Below, in pieces: positions 32,682 through 47,382 of a DNA stretch of 64,000 nucleotides. Made by a program: the position numbers and the translations under genes. The notes under the pieces were generated by a model. That model made no database searches and had not been told where the DNA came from. It saw nothing but the letters and a program-made list of their open reading frames with translations. The stretch comes from Oreohelix idahoensis (lineage: Eukaryota; Mollusca; Gastropoda; Stylommatophora; Oreohelicidae): contig JAMPIV010012421.1 in the NCBI GenBank assembly GCA_024509875.1, forward strand, positions 372,001 through 436,000. Reading direction: 5' to 3'. The stretch's first letter is position 1; every line of letters begins with the position of its first letter.

Positions 32682-33040
32682 GGAAAGTGGTTGAAGTAAC
32701 AAGAAGAGACATGGTCCGCAACCAGACGATCCGTCAAGGCCTAAAATCCCATCCGCTGCAGACCCAAATAGAACAGTCCCAACTAAGATGGTTTGGCCAT
32801 GTCTGCAGAATGGGAGAAGATCGGCTACCACGACAAGCATGGGAAACAAAGAGCCAGGGATCCAGACCTCCAGGACGACCCAGAGTCCGCTGGGAGGACA
32901 CCATTAGACAATCTTTGAAGGACCGAGGACTAGAATGGAACCAGGCCAGGAAGAAGACAGCTGATAGAATGGTCTGGCGCTCTCTCTTCCAAACCTCTAC
33001 ACCTCACGGTAGAAGGGGAACGACTAAGTAAGTAAGTAAG
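32682..33040 (+). mobile_element. LINE-C 3' fragment with TAAG tail
   Basis: Encodes the C-terminus of an endonuclease-RT LINE: VTRRDMVRNQTIRQGLKSHP, LRWFGHVCRMGEDRLPRQAW, GRPRVRWEDTIRQ and ADRMVWRSLFQ. It ends in a (TAAG)n tail. It is flanked by TTAATGA at 32675-32681 and 33041-33047, a 7-bp duplication. A close relative with more RT sequence interrupts the zinc-finger gene at 58,768-59,709. Confidence 0.85.
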
Positions 33041-33201
33041 TTAATGACAGAAGATAGAACGAGAGAAAAATCTAGCCTATGACACCCATGAAGGAATCTC
33101 GAAAAATAAATACTCATGAAAGCATTCACAGCCTCTGAGAATTTTCTTCACTCCAACATTAATGTCAGCAAAGTGTATTTGTGGGAATATTAGCTTAACT
33201 T

Positions 33202-33357
33202 AAGTCAAATATCAGTGTTATATTTATAAGAGGTGAATATTATATTAAATTATTTTAATTATTATACACATTAATTAATTGAGTGGTTTTTATACTATTT
33301 TAAAAACTGCTAAAATTGTTTATATCATGGCTGCTTGCATCCTGTAAAAAGTTGCTA
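33202..33357 (+). repeat. 156-bp direct repeat, left copy
   Basis: Starts aagtcaaatatcagtgtta and ends aaaaagttgctat. It matches 37344-37499 with about eight mismatches (~5%). It directly abuts the 5' end of the truncated LINE at 33358. The right copy begins right after that LINE's tail and is itself split by a later LINE insertion. Best explained as an unusually long target-site duplication, or as insertion into a pre-existing duplication. Confidence 0.9.
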
Positions 33358-34650
33358 TTGGAATAATGTTACTATCAGTGCCAGGAAAAGTAATAAATAG
33401 GATTATCCTTGAGAGATTAAAAGAGTCCATAGACAAGAAACTGAGAGATGAACAAGCAGGTTTTCGACAAAACAGATCATGTACAGACCAGATAGCCACT
33501 TTGAGAATAATAGTTGAACAAAGTCTGGAATGGAATTCACCATTATACATCAGATTTGTGGACTACGAAAAGGCATTTGACAGTGTAGACAGAGAATCAC
33601 TTTGGAAATTGATGAGGCATTATGGAGTTCCCCTGAAGATCATTAATTTACTAAAGAAAACATATGAAGACATGACATGCAGAGTTCTTCATGAAGGACA
33701 GCTTACAGAACCATTTGGGATAAGAACAGGAGTGCGACAGGGATGACTCTTTTCTTCATTTCTTTTCTTATTAGCAATAGACTGGGTTATGAGAACATCA
33801 ACAACACACAACAGAAATGGAATCCAGTGGACTCTGACTAAGCAGCTGGATGTTTTGGATTTTGCTGATGACTTGGCTCTTCTGTCCCATAACCGTAATC
33901 AGATGCAGGACAAATTGAAAACACTTGATGAGAGGTCACAGCAATTGGGTCTGAAATAACACAGGGAAAAGACAAAAATAATGAAAATAAATGCAGGTAA
34001 TAAAAACAGGGTTGAACTTGAAGAAGCACCAATACAAGATGTAGAATCGTACACATATCTTGGCAGCAATATAGACAAAGCTGGAGGGACAGACAGTGAT
34101 ATTAAAATAAGAATACATAAAGCAAGAGGAGCTTTCATTGCATTGGGAAATATATGGAGATCAAGAGAAATTGGATCCAATACGAAAATAAGAATCTTCA
34201 ACTCAAATGTGAAGTCAGTCCTATTGTATGGCTCTGAGACATGGAGAACAACAAAGACAACAACCAAAAAGCTACAGACTTTCATAAATGGGTGCTTTCA
34301 TAGAATAGTGGAATTAAAATGGTATGACAAGGTTACCAACGTGGAACTGATGACAAGAACTAGACAAGTGCCAGTGGAACAAGAGATGGGAAGAAGACGA
34401 AGGCAATGGATAGGACTTACACTGAGGAAACCTATTGATAGCATTACAAGGCAGTCCTTGTTCTGGAACCCCCAGGGCAAGAGAAGCAGAGGTAGACCAA
34501 GAAGCACACGGAGAAGAGAGCTGGAAACAGAGGTGAAAATGATGAGGAGAACATGGAAAGAACTTGAGATGATGGCACGTGACATGAGGACTTGGCATAT
34601 GTTTGTTGAAGGCCTATGCTCCTTTGGGAGTGGAGAGTTATGAATGAATG
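33358..34650 (+). mobile_element. 5'-truncated LINE-A copy, ATGA tail
   Basis: Encodes the RT C-terminal two thirds. It starts within the SVPGKVINRIILERL motif and continues with AGFRQNRSCTDQ, FVDYEKAFDSVDRESLW, TGVRQG and FADDLALLS. A C-terminal region follows with LLYGSETWRTT and GKRSRGRPRSTRRREL, ending in GSGEL and a (TGAA)n tail. Stops occur after GVRQG (33,744) and near 33,957. It belongs to the same clade as LINE-B at 34,662 but a distinct subfamily. It is bounded by the 156-bp direct repeats at 33202-33357 and 34651-34661/37355-37499. Confidence 0.85.
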
Positions 34651-34661
34651 AAGTCAAAGAT

Positions 34662-37305
34662 TGAGAGGGAGATTCACCAACACCACAATAATACAATGCT
34701 ACGCACCAACGAATGATAGCGACGAGGAGGTCAAGGATGAATTCTATCAACAACTGCAGAAAGAAATGGAAGACACACCTAGATATGATCTTGTTATAGT
34801 AATGGGAGACCTCAATGCGAAAGTTAGTACACACAATACATATAATGAAAGAACAATGGGGAACTGCGGCAGCGGAAGAGCAAATGAAAATGGGGATAAA
34901 CTAATAAGTTTCTGTAGCATTAACAACCTGGTCATTGGAGGAACACTCTTCCCACATAAAGAAATTCACAAATTAACATGGGAATCACCAAATGGTCGGG
35001 ACAGAAACCAGATAGACCACATCATGGTTAACGGTAGATGGAGACATGCATTACAAGATGTGAAGGTAAGAAGAGGTGCAGATGTTGGAAGTGATCACCA
35101 TTTAGTAGTAGCAAAACTGAAAGTGAAACTAAGAAGGGCTGCACCAACTGTAACTACACAGAAAAGTTTTGACATCAGCAAATTGAAGGACTCCCTTACC
35201 AGAAAAGCTTTTGCGGCCGACATAAAGAAACGATATCAATTTGCCAAAAGTCAGGAAAAGACATTGACTGATGATATAGACAAGAATTTCAACACCATTT
35301 CAACAATATACAAAGAAAGCAGCAAATCATGCTTGGGATTTCAGGAAAGGAAGAAGCAAGACTGGATAACACCAGAAACATTAAACACCATAACGATGAG
35401 AAAGGAAATGAAAAGAAAGAAAACAGAAGCGAAGTCCCCCAGGTTAAAGCAACTATATAGCGAACAGTACAGTCAGCTGGACAAGGAAGTTAAACGCCAA
35501 ACCCGAGCCAACAAAAGGAATTTCCTAGACGATCTTGCAAGACAGGCAGAGGAGGCAGCACTGAGAAATGAACAAAGCACAGTATACAAAATAACTAAAT
35601 TCATCAGCGGAAAACGAGGTGCAAACAATATTACATTAGTAAGAGATAAGCAAGGTAATCTCATCACGACAGCAGAGGGACAGGAAACAAGATGGGCAGA
35701 GCACTTCAGAGAAATTCTGAACAAGGAACCACCAGAGACACAACTGAATGTTCCTGAAGCTGAAAACGATCTAGATGTGAATACAGACATTCCACGAAAA
35801 GAAGAAATCATCATAGCAATCAAAGGGTTAAAGAACGGCAAAGCTCCGGGCCATGATAACTTAAATGCAGAGATATTTAAGACAGACCCTGAGCTAGCAG
35901 CAGAACTATTAGAACCACTATTTGCACTAGTCTGGAAAACGGGGACAACACCATCAGAGTGGAACAAAGGAATAATTGTCATGTTGCCCAAGAAGGGAGA
36001 TCTTGCAGACTGCAATAATTGGAGAGGAATCACTCTTCTCTCAGTTCCCAGCAAAATACTAGGCAGGATAATTATACAGAGAATTTCAAAGGCAGTAGAC
36101 CACAAACTGAGGAAGGAACAAGCAGGATTTAGAAAGAATAGAAGATGTGTAGATCATATATTCACTCTCAGGAACATTATAGAGCAGTGCTCAGAATGGC
36201 AAAGACAGCTTTACATTAATTTCGTTGATTTTGAAAAGGCTTTTGACAGCATACATAGGGACAGTTTATGGAAAATACTGAGGGCTTATGGAATTCCAAG
36301 CTGCATAGTGTCAATCATAAAAAAAGCCTCTATGCCAACTTTACGTGTAGTGTTGGGCAGAGCAACCTAACCTTTGAGGTGAAGACAGGAGTACGACAGG
36401 GATGCCCCTTATCAACCACTCTATTTTTAACAGCCATAGACTGGGTGATGCGCCAGACAACAGAGGGCAGTCCAAGAGGAATAAGATGGACAACATTTTC
36501 TACACTGGAAGATCTGGAATATGCAGATGACATTGCACTACTAGCACATTCACATCAACACATCCAGGAAAAAACGGATAGACTTAACAAGTTTAGCCAG
36601 CAGGTGGGCTTGAACATCAATTTAAAGAAGTCTGAGGTCATGACGCTCAATGTGAGCAACCCTGAGCCCATATCAGTAAGGAATCAGCAACTGGTACAGA
36701 CAGATACCTTCACATACCTAGGAAGCATAGTAACACCAGTCGGCGGGGCAGGCAAAGACATCAACATCAGAATGAATAAGGCAAGAACAGCCTTTTTTAG
36801 CCTAAACAACATCTGGAAGTCCTCCCAATACAGCACAAGCACAAAATTAAGATTATATCAGAGCTGTGTGCTTTCTGTGCTTCTCTATGGTGCGGAATGC
36901 TGGAGAGTTACAGAGAAGGAAATGTCGAAATTGTCCTCCTTTCACACAACATGCCTAAGAAAAATTCACCGAATCTTTTGGCCGAATACCATCACTAACC
37001 AAGATCTGCTTTCTCGTAGCAAGCAAGAGGACATGCACACCATCATAGCTGGCAGACGCTGGAGCTGGATTGGTCATGTCCTCAGAAGAGACCCCGATGC
37101 CATCACAAGAACAGCTATGCTTTGGACCCCTGAAGGAAAACGAAAGAGAGGCCGACCAAAAACAACCTGGCGGAGGACTGTGGAGGCTGAGATGCAGGGA
37201 ATGAACCAGAGTTGGGGCACTGTACGAAGGATGGCCACCGACCGAGCAAAGTGGAATCAATTTGTTGTTGCCCTACAAGATGCCACTAGGCGTGATGGCC
37301 ACTGA
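34662..37305 (+). pseudogene. LINE-B endonuclease/RT, one frameshift
   Basis: The endonuclease C-terminal part begins at IIQCYAPTND, with MGDLNAK, NQIDHIMV and SDHHLVVAK. RT follows: GKAPGHDNLNAE, LLPKKGDLADCNNWRGITLL, EQAGFRKNRRCVDH, FVDFEKAFDSIHRDSLW, TGVRQGCPLSTTLF and YADDIALLAHS. The C-terminus has WIGHVLRRD, GKRKRGRPKTTWRRTVE and DRAKWNQF, ending at 37305. The only break is near 36,320: this copy has seven A's where the copy at 40,812 has five, shifting the frame between SIIK and SLYANF. The first ~100 endonuclease residues are missing because of 5' truncation. It otherwise looks intact and young. Confidence 0.9.
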
Positions 37306-37342
37306 CTGCTTTGACGGTCGGCAGCTAAGGATCAAAGAAGAA
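34662..37342 (+). mobile_element. LINE-B copy, nearly complete ORF2
   Basis: A 2681-bp copy flanked by GAAGTCAAAGAT at 34650-34661 and 37343-37354 (12 bp). It is 5'-truncated within the endonuclease and ends in a GAA-repeat tail (ggatcaaagaagaagaag). It inserted exactly at the 3' junction of the LINE-A copy, splitting the right 156-bp repeat, so it is younger. Three more LINE-B fragments lie at 23,233-23,500, 38,043-38,314 (minus) and 39,739-41,270. I place it in the RTE/CR1/L2-like 'endonuclease-reverse transcriptase' group; clade uncertain. Confidence 0.9.
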
Positions 37343-37343
37343 G

Positions 37344-37499
37344 AAGTCAAAGATCAGTGTTATATTTATAAGAGCTGAATATTATATTAAATTATTTTAA
37401 TTATTATACACATTAATTAATTGAGTGCTTTCATACTATTTTATAAACTGCTAAAACTGTTTATATCATGGCTGCTAGCATCCTGTAAAAAGTTGCTAC
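37344..37499 (+). repeat. 156-bp direct repeat, right copy
   Basis: Matches 33202-33357. Its first 11 bases double as the right target duplication of the LINE-B copy; the pre-insertion right repeat was 34651-34661 joined to 37355-37499. The sequence outside the repeats differs on the two sides, so the homology is confined to 156 bp. Confidence 0.9.
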
Positions 37500-38042
37500 T
37501 TTAGTTCTGAGTGCTTTTGGCTGACCCCAAGGTTGTAAATCTTGTAGCGTGTAAGGTCAACTACTTTTGTAATAGAAAAGAGGGAAGTTTAAACTACTGT
37601 ATGTTCATTAATCTTTATTCATTGGGCTAAAAGAATTTTACAGATTTCATGCAAAGTACCATCCATGTGTAGATTTTCATTGTTTTATAATAGTTATACA
37701 GCGTCAAATTATCCTTTAATTTGTGATAGATATGATTTATTTATTTATTTTCTGAAAACTTGTTAAGGAGTAACTAAACATTATCTCCCCTTAATTTGAT
37801 CTGTGCAGCATGCCTCATTAATTTAGGAAAGTCAATTTTATGAGCTTGGCGTAACAAGAACAGAAAGGCCTTGTCATACTACAAGAGAGAAAACATTGTT
37901 TAGTCACCAGATGTTTGTTTTTATAAGGTTTTTTTTGTGACAGTAGATTGGGATTGTGATTGTCATACTTGAATAGGTCGAAATAATATTGTTCAGTCAT
38001 CAGATATGAGTATTTTTAGTCTCTCCTGCTCACTCTCCTTTA
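37500..38042. other. Intergenic, nothing recognised
   Basis: About 540 bp of AT-rich sequence with no supported element or gene. Confidence 0.45.
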
Positions 38043-38314
38043 CTCTTCTTCTTTGATCCATAGCCGCCGACCATCAAAGCAGTCAGTGGCCATCATAACT
38101 GGTGGTGTCTTGTAGGGCAGCAACAAATTTATTCCACTTTGTTCGGTTGGTGGCCATCCTTCGTACAGTGCCCCATTTCTGGTTCATTCTTTGCATCTCG
38201 GCTTCCACAGTTCTCCTCCATGTTGTTTTTGGTTGGCCTCTTTCTTTTTTCACTTTCCTTTTTGAGGGGGGTCCAGCATCTGCCAGCTATTATGGTGTGC
38301 ATGACCTCCTGGTG
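38043..38314 (-). mobile_element. LINE-B 3' fragment, minus strand
   Basis: Read on the minus strand, this matches the last part of LINE-B, including MHTIIAGR-type sequence at ~38,285-38,310, GRPK/TTWRR, RRMATNRTKWNKF and the tail ...tatggatcaaagaagaagag at 38,043. Compared with the full copy, a segment of about 90 bp between the IAGR and RGRPK regions is altered or deleted. No target duplication was found. Confidence 0.8.
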
Positions 38315-39738
38315 AAATAGTCATGCCAGATAGCATTTACACATTCAACAATTTCCATGATTGAAAGATGGGCAGGTGGTATTTGAAACTTAATTGTGCA
38401 TCTGAAATTGTAAATACTGTTGAAACTTGTTTGTTGTGAATTTCACCATCTGTAATGTGCATATTTCCCTTTTGGAAAACACAGTGCATTGTGACGTATA
38501 ATCCTGTTCTCCCTTACTCACACAATAGTGTGAAAAGTAACATCATCTATAGATTAGAGAAACATAATGATATATAAACTGTGTTTTCTTAAACCTGCTA
38601 TCAGTTGTCACTCAGAATTTTTGGATAGTCTTAGCAGGTAGTTCTAGAACCATTGTGGAAAATGTGTTGATAGCATTCATGGGGATTTTCATTCTGATTT
38701 TCTGGTAATAGAAATTAGTGCTTACATGGTTAAAAGTGTTAAGCTGTTACCACTATAATTCACTTAGATTTTCTAGCATTAAAACTAGTGAAATAAAATA
38801 ACGCGTAGCTATTTCATACCAGATGTTCAGTTATAATGTTAAATTTCACCACATGCTTTCTCACACAAGAAGAGACGGTTAGCTGACTGGTTTAAATGCT
38901 AGGCGCGACTGATAGTGACAGAAAAGAATTCATTATAAATACCTATTATTTAATACCATACGATGACTAACAGACGCTGACAATTTAATAGCTATTAACG
39001 ACAGGCGATATTTATGTAAAGGCACGTCTGGATAATTGAATAATAATTAACTCTGTACGCTGATCATTGACCGGGAGCAGGAGGGGAAGAGCTGCATAAC
39101 TCAACCAAACCTACACTCACTAAGCAACGTGCAATAGGATAGGCTAAAGAAAGACACAGTGTGCCTTTTAAATTTAATCAGGACTGACGGAGTGGATAAG
39201 AGCTGGTCTTGTCCCTGTCTGTGTGCATATATGTACGGTAGCTATATAGAATAGTAGCATTTTTCCATAAACGGTTCTTATATATTCCTAGCAGAACTGA
39301 TCAAGGTCGTCCAGCGGTCTTTTTCCTTTTTTTTCTGATTGGTTAATGTTGTCTTTTCTTGGCTTGTGTGTCACCAATTTCATTGGTGAGCAAGTATTTG
39401 CTAACGATACATGAGAAACATTTTAACGTGTAAAATTTAATTGGACTTACCAAACCAAGCAATATTTTTTTCAATTTTATCAGCCCACTGGGGTGTGAAA
39501 AAAATAACATTTATTCCTGACTTTTGACAGTCGTATTCAAGCGCAGCATCCAGAATTTAGGCTGTTTCAGAATCGGCAGAGCCAGCCGATAGGATTATCA
39601 TCATTTATCAGTTGTAACATTTTTAGCAACCAGATGTTTCCCAAGACTGGAAGTAATTTCCTCTTTTAACTGTAAACCCCAAGATCACGTTTTCTACATG
39701 AATTATTGGTGGTGACATTTTGTTCATCCAGGAAAAAC
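38315..39738. other. Intergenic, nothing recognised
   Basis: About 1.4 kb without a recognisable gene or repeat family; AT-rich with short chance frames. Confidence 0.4.
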
Positions 39739-41270
39739 CCAAAAGTCAGGAAAAGACATTGACTGAAGATATTAACCAGAATTTCAACACCATTTCAACA
39801 ATATATAAGGAAAGCAGCAAAACATGCTTGGGATTCCAGGAAAGGAAGAAGCAAGACTGTATAACACCAGAAACATTAAACACCATAACTATGAGAAAGG
39901 AAATGAAAAGAAAGAAAACAGAAGCGAAGTCCCCCAGGTTAAAGCAAATATATAGCAAACAGTACAGTTAGCTGGACAAGGAAGTTAAACGCCAAACCGG
40001 AGCCAACAAAAGGAATTTCCTAGACGATCTTGCAAGACAGGCAGAAGAGGCAGCACTGAGAAATGAGCAAAGCACAGTATACAAAATAACTAAATTCATC
40101 AGCGGAAAACGAGGTGCAAAGAACATTACATTAGTAAGAGATAAGCAAGGAAATCTCATCACGACAGCAGAGGGACAGGAAACAAGATGGGCAGAGCACT
40201 TCAGAGAAACTCTGAACAAGGAACCACCAGAGGTGCAATTGAATGTCCCTGAGGCTGAAAACGATCTAGAAGTAAATACAGACATTCCACAAAAAGAAGA
40301 AATCATCACAGCAAACAAAGGGTTAAAGAATGGAAAAGCTCCTGGCCATGATAACCTAAATGCAGAGCTATTTAATACAGACCCTGAGCTAGCAGCAGAA
40401 CTATTAGAACCACTATTTGCACAAGTCTGGGAAACAGGGACAACACCAACAGCGTGGAACAAAGGAATAATTGTCAAATTGCCCAAGAAGGGAGATCTTG
40501 CAGACTGCAATAAATGGAGAGGAATCACTCTTCTTTCAATTCCCAGCAAAATACTAAGCAGGATAATTATATAGAGAATTTCAAAAGCAGTAGACCACAA
40601 ACTGAAGAAAGAACAAGCAGGATTTAGAAAGAACAGAAGATGTGTAGATCATATATTTACTCTCAGGAACATTAATGAAGCAGTGCTCAGAATGGCAAAG
40701 ACAGCTGTACATTAATTTCAACGATTTTGAAAAGGCGTTTGACAGCATACATAGGGACAGTTTACGGAAAATACTGAGGGCTTATGGAATTTCAAGCTGC
40801 ATAGTGTCAATCATAAAAAGCCTCTATGCCAACTTTATGTGTAGTGTTGGGCAGAGCAACCTAACCTTTGAGGTGAAGACAGGAGTACGACAGGGATGCC
40901 CCTTATCAACCACTCTATTTATAACTGTCATAGACTGGGTAATGCGCCAGACAACAGAGGGCAGTCCAAGAGGAATAAGATGGACTACATTTTCTACATT
41001 GGAAGATCTGGAATATGCAGATGACATTGCACTACTAGCACATTCACATCAACACATCCAGGAAAAAACGGATAGACTTAATAAGTATAGCCAGCAGGTG
41101 AGCTTGAACATCAATTTAAAGAAGTCAGAGGTTATGACGCTCAATGTGAGCAGCCCTGAGCCCATATTAGTAAGGAATCAGGAACTGGTACAGACAGACA
41201 CCTTCACATACATAGGATGCATAGTAACACCAGGCAAAGACATCAACAACAGCCTTTTTTAGCCTTAACA
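39739..41270 (+). mobile_element. LINE-B copy truncated at both ends
   Basis: Closely similar to 35,247-36,800 of LINE-B, starting ccaaaagtcaggaaaagac and covering RT through FADD-equivalent (YADDIALLAHS) and FTYIGCIVTP. Small deletions (about 13 and 25 bp) occur near 41,232-41,250, and homology stops after agcctttttt at ~41,265, well short of the GAA tail. In-frame stops at 39,969 and 40,572 and a 1-base insertion near 40,676 inactivate it. Loss of the 3' end is not expected from normal LINE insertion, so a later deletion or recombination is implied. Confidence 0.85.
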
Positions 41271-41430
41271 TGTACAAGTATGTAAATCTGATTTTATTTT
41301 GATCTTTAGATATTCGAGGTTGTCAAGTTTAAATGATAATAAACAACACAAGAAACTTAACTTTGTGTGTTGGTCAGACCCATACCCAATTAACCGTAGT
41401 TTCTCACGTTTGTGTCTTGTTGTCACATAG

Positions 41431-42973
<1,543 letters not shown>

Positions 42974-44344
42974 ATGAGTGCAAAAATAAATAATCCCACC
43001 AGCTGCGAGGTTCGTGCTGTGATCCATTTTTTTGTAGCAAAAAACAACAGTGCTGCAGAAATTCACAGGCAACTCAGTGAGGTTTATGGGCCAGATGTTA
43101 TGATTGATAGTATGGTTAGGAAATGGTGTCGAATGTTTAAAGAAGGGCGAACAAATACCCATGATGAAGATCGTAGCGGTTGGCCGAGTGTTATGACAGA
43201 CGATTTGGTCGAAGAAGTGAACACAAAAATTCAGGAAAATCGTCGTTTCACAATTTCTGCATTGTGTGTCGAATTTTCGGAAGTGTCACGTTCAGTGATT
43301 TACGACATTGTGACAAGAAACCTTGGCTACAAAAAACTGTGTGCCAGATGGGTGCCGAAAATGTTAACCGATGAACACAAGCAGAAACGCCTGGCTTCGG
43401 CTCAAAAATTTTTGCAGCGCTATCGAAATCTTCTTCCTCTTTCGTCCTGAAAAGGACGTTGGTTGCGTTGTGTTTGTTTACAGCGAAGCTGCGATATCTG
43501 CGCCTTTTGGCCAACACATCTGACTTCAGCACGGCATTTTTGGGGACCGGGTTTGCCTTCCCTCTTCGATCCCCATTCTCTCAGCCAGACTACAGTGATG
43601 CAGCCTGTTTCCAGGACCACCACGTGGAGGTGGAGTAGGGTCTTGGTCAGCTCTGGTTCGCTGACCCTGACGCAAGGAGTCAAGCTATGGGTCGCTGACT
43701 GCATTCTCTATTGAAAGCTATCGAAATGAAGGAGATGAATTTTTGGGCCACATTGTTACTGGAGATGAAACCTGGATTTCCTACACAAACGTCGCATCAA
43801 AGCAACAGTCGATGCAATGGCGACACTCATGGTTCCCCGAAAGCAAAGAAGTTTAAGCAAGCACCTTCTGTCAAAAAGATCATGGCCACTGTTTTCTGGG
43901 ACAAAAAAAGGGGTCTTGTTTATTGATTTTCTTGAACGTGGAAAGACAGTTAATGCCAATGCTTATTGTGACACTCTGATAAAACTTAGACGTGCCATCC
44001 AACACAAAAGACGTGGGTTGCTGTCCACTGGGATTGTGCTTTTGCACGATAATGCTCGACCTCACACCGCAGATCGAACTGTTCAATTGTTGCAAAAATT
44101 TCACTGGGACATTTTTGACCACCCGCCCTATAGCCCCGATCTCGCGCCAAGTGATTACCACCTTTTCATGCACCTAAAGAAGTGGCTGGCATCCCAGCGG
44201 CTTGAAACTAATGATGAACTGTAGACAGGCGTTAAGGAATGGTTCAAGACACTGGCGGCAGACTTCTTTGACACTGGAATTAATAACCTGGTGCCACGAT
44301 ACCAAAAATGTGTTGAAGTCAATGGTGACTACGTTGAGAAATAA
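42974..44344 (+). pseudogene. SETMAR-type mariner transposase, interrupted
   Basis: Starts MSAKINNPTSCEVRAVIHFF at 42974, a typical start of SETMAR-related mariner transposases. The two helix-turn-helix parts follow (NNSAAEIHRQLSEVYG, then FTISALCVEFSEVSRSVIYD) and the linker ARWVPKMLTDEHK. A 287-bp insert (43430-43716) cuts the frame. Beyond it come VTGDETWIS, KKIMATVFWD, LLHDNARPHTA and PPYSPDLAPSDYHLF, i.e. DD34D. Frameshifts occur near 43,850 and 43,905, and a TAG at 44,222 precedes the final ~40 residues. It is a dead copy; the family inserts at TA. Confidence 0.9.
43430..43716. mobile_element. 287-bp retroposon-like insert, 11-bp TSD
   Basis: Flanked by GCTATCGAAAT at 43419-43429 and 43717-43727 and absent from the mariner reading frame, so it is a clean insertion. 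On the minus strand it ends in purine-rich GAAAGAGGAAGAAG, reminiscent of the GAA-type tail of LINE-B. It also contains a 16-nt hairpin (43443-43458). A SINE or a short LINE-mobilised transcript on the minus strand is the likely source. I see no convincing A/B boxes. Confidence 0.8.
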
Positions 44345-44468
44345 TGTAAATGTGTGGTTCACTTTTGGCTGCAATAAATCATTTTTATATATGATGGTTT
44401 TTTAAATTATTTTATACTTTTTATTTTATTTTATATTTTTTATTTTTATTACTTAAAAAACGCGCCTC

Positions 44469-46437
<1,969 letters not shown>

Positions 46438-47382
46438 CTTTTACCCCGCCTCCCAGCAAAAACTGAAAGTTTTCCATATAGGAAGTCATTTTTAGAAAAT
46501 GCGAGAAGTTACCGTCCAGTCTATGTCATATCTGAGCAACAGTCTATGGAATGTAGTCAGCATCATGGAAAAATGAGAAAAATCAATGAAAATGTGAAGA
46601 AATATGATAGTGAAATTGTGAAGTTTTGGAAAATGAAATATCTGAATGCATTTAATTAAAAGATGAATGAAATGAAAGATCTAACTAATTAAATAGTATT
46701 AAGTAAGTATAATAATTACGTTAATGTAAATGTCCACATGATCGTGTGTGTGCTGTCTGTAGCATTGTGTAAAACTAATTAACTATAGTTACTGAGTGTC
46801 TTCAATGATAGGTTCTTCTTTCATTAGTGTGAAAGCTTACTATTTGCAATTTTAGCACTTTAGAGTCCCATAACTGGTTTAAGTAATAACAAAAAAAAAA
46901 AAAAATGTTCAAATGGCGAAGTTCTCCATAGGCGTATCGAATCGATTGTTTCTTGTGTGAGATTTCTTTTCATATGTTGCCTCTTGAGTGTCACAGTCTC
47001 TGAGCCCCAATATTTGAAGTTCGTTTGCTGGAATAGGACATATGATCTTTTTAAAGTTCTGCATCCCAGTCATTTTGTGAAGGATTGCCATTAAGATATG
47101 ACAAAGAGCCTTATACTGTTTACTTGAGATACTGTTTGATTTAGTTCCTTTACCGCATACGTCATGACTGTCCGGAAATCAGATCTTATGTACTGTTCAT
47201 GGAACTTGATGTAGTGTGAAACGATTTGAATGTATCCACACAAAACGTCTCTTATCTTGTCTTCAAATGACTTAAGTTGTTTCTCTTGATAACGATGGTA
47301 ATATGTATCTGGTTATGGATATTGTCAAGATAGCGTTTTTAAGTTATCGAGGTATCTGTAGACTATCAGCAGTGTACCTTTG
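46438..47382. other. Gypsy copy 2 region between RNase H and 3' LTR
   Basis: About 950 bp with no env-like frame. Only short chance frames, AT-rich. It contains the polypurine-tract candidate next to 46,438. Confidence 0.5.

Noticed and set aside
35473..36105. 210-codon minus-strand frame (and its twin at 39,968-40,600)
   Set aside because: Antisense of LINE-B reverse transcriptase; present in both copies only because the sense sequence is shared.
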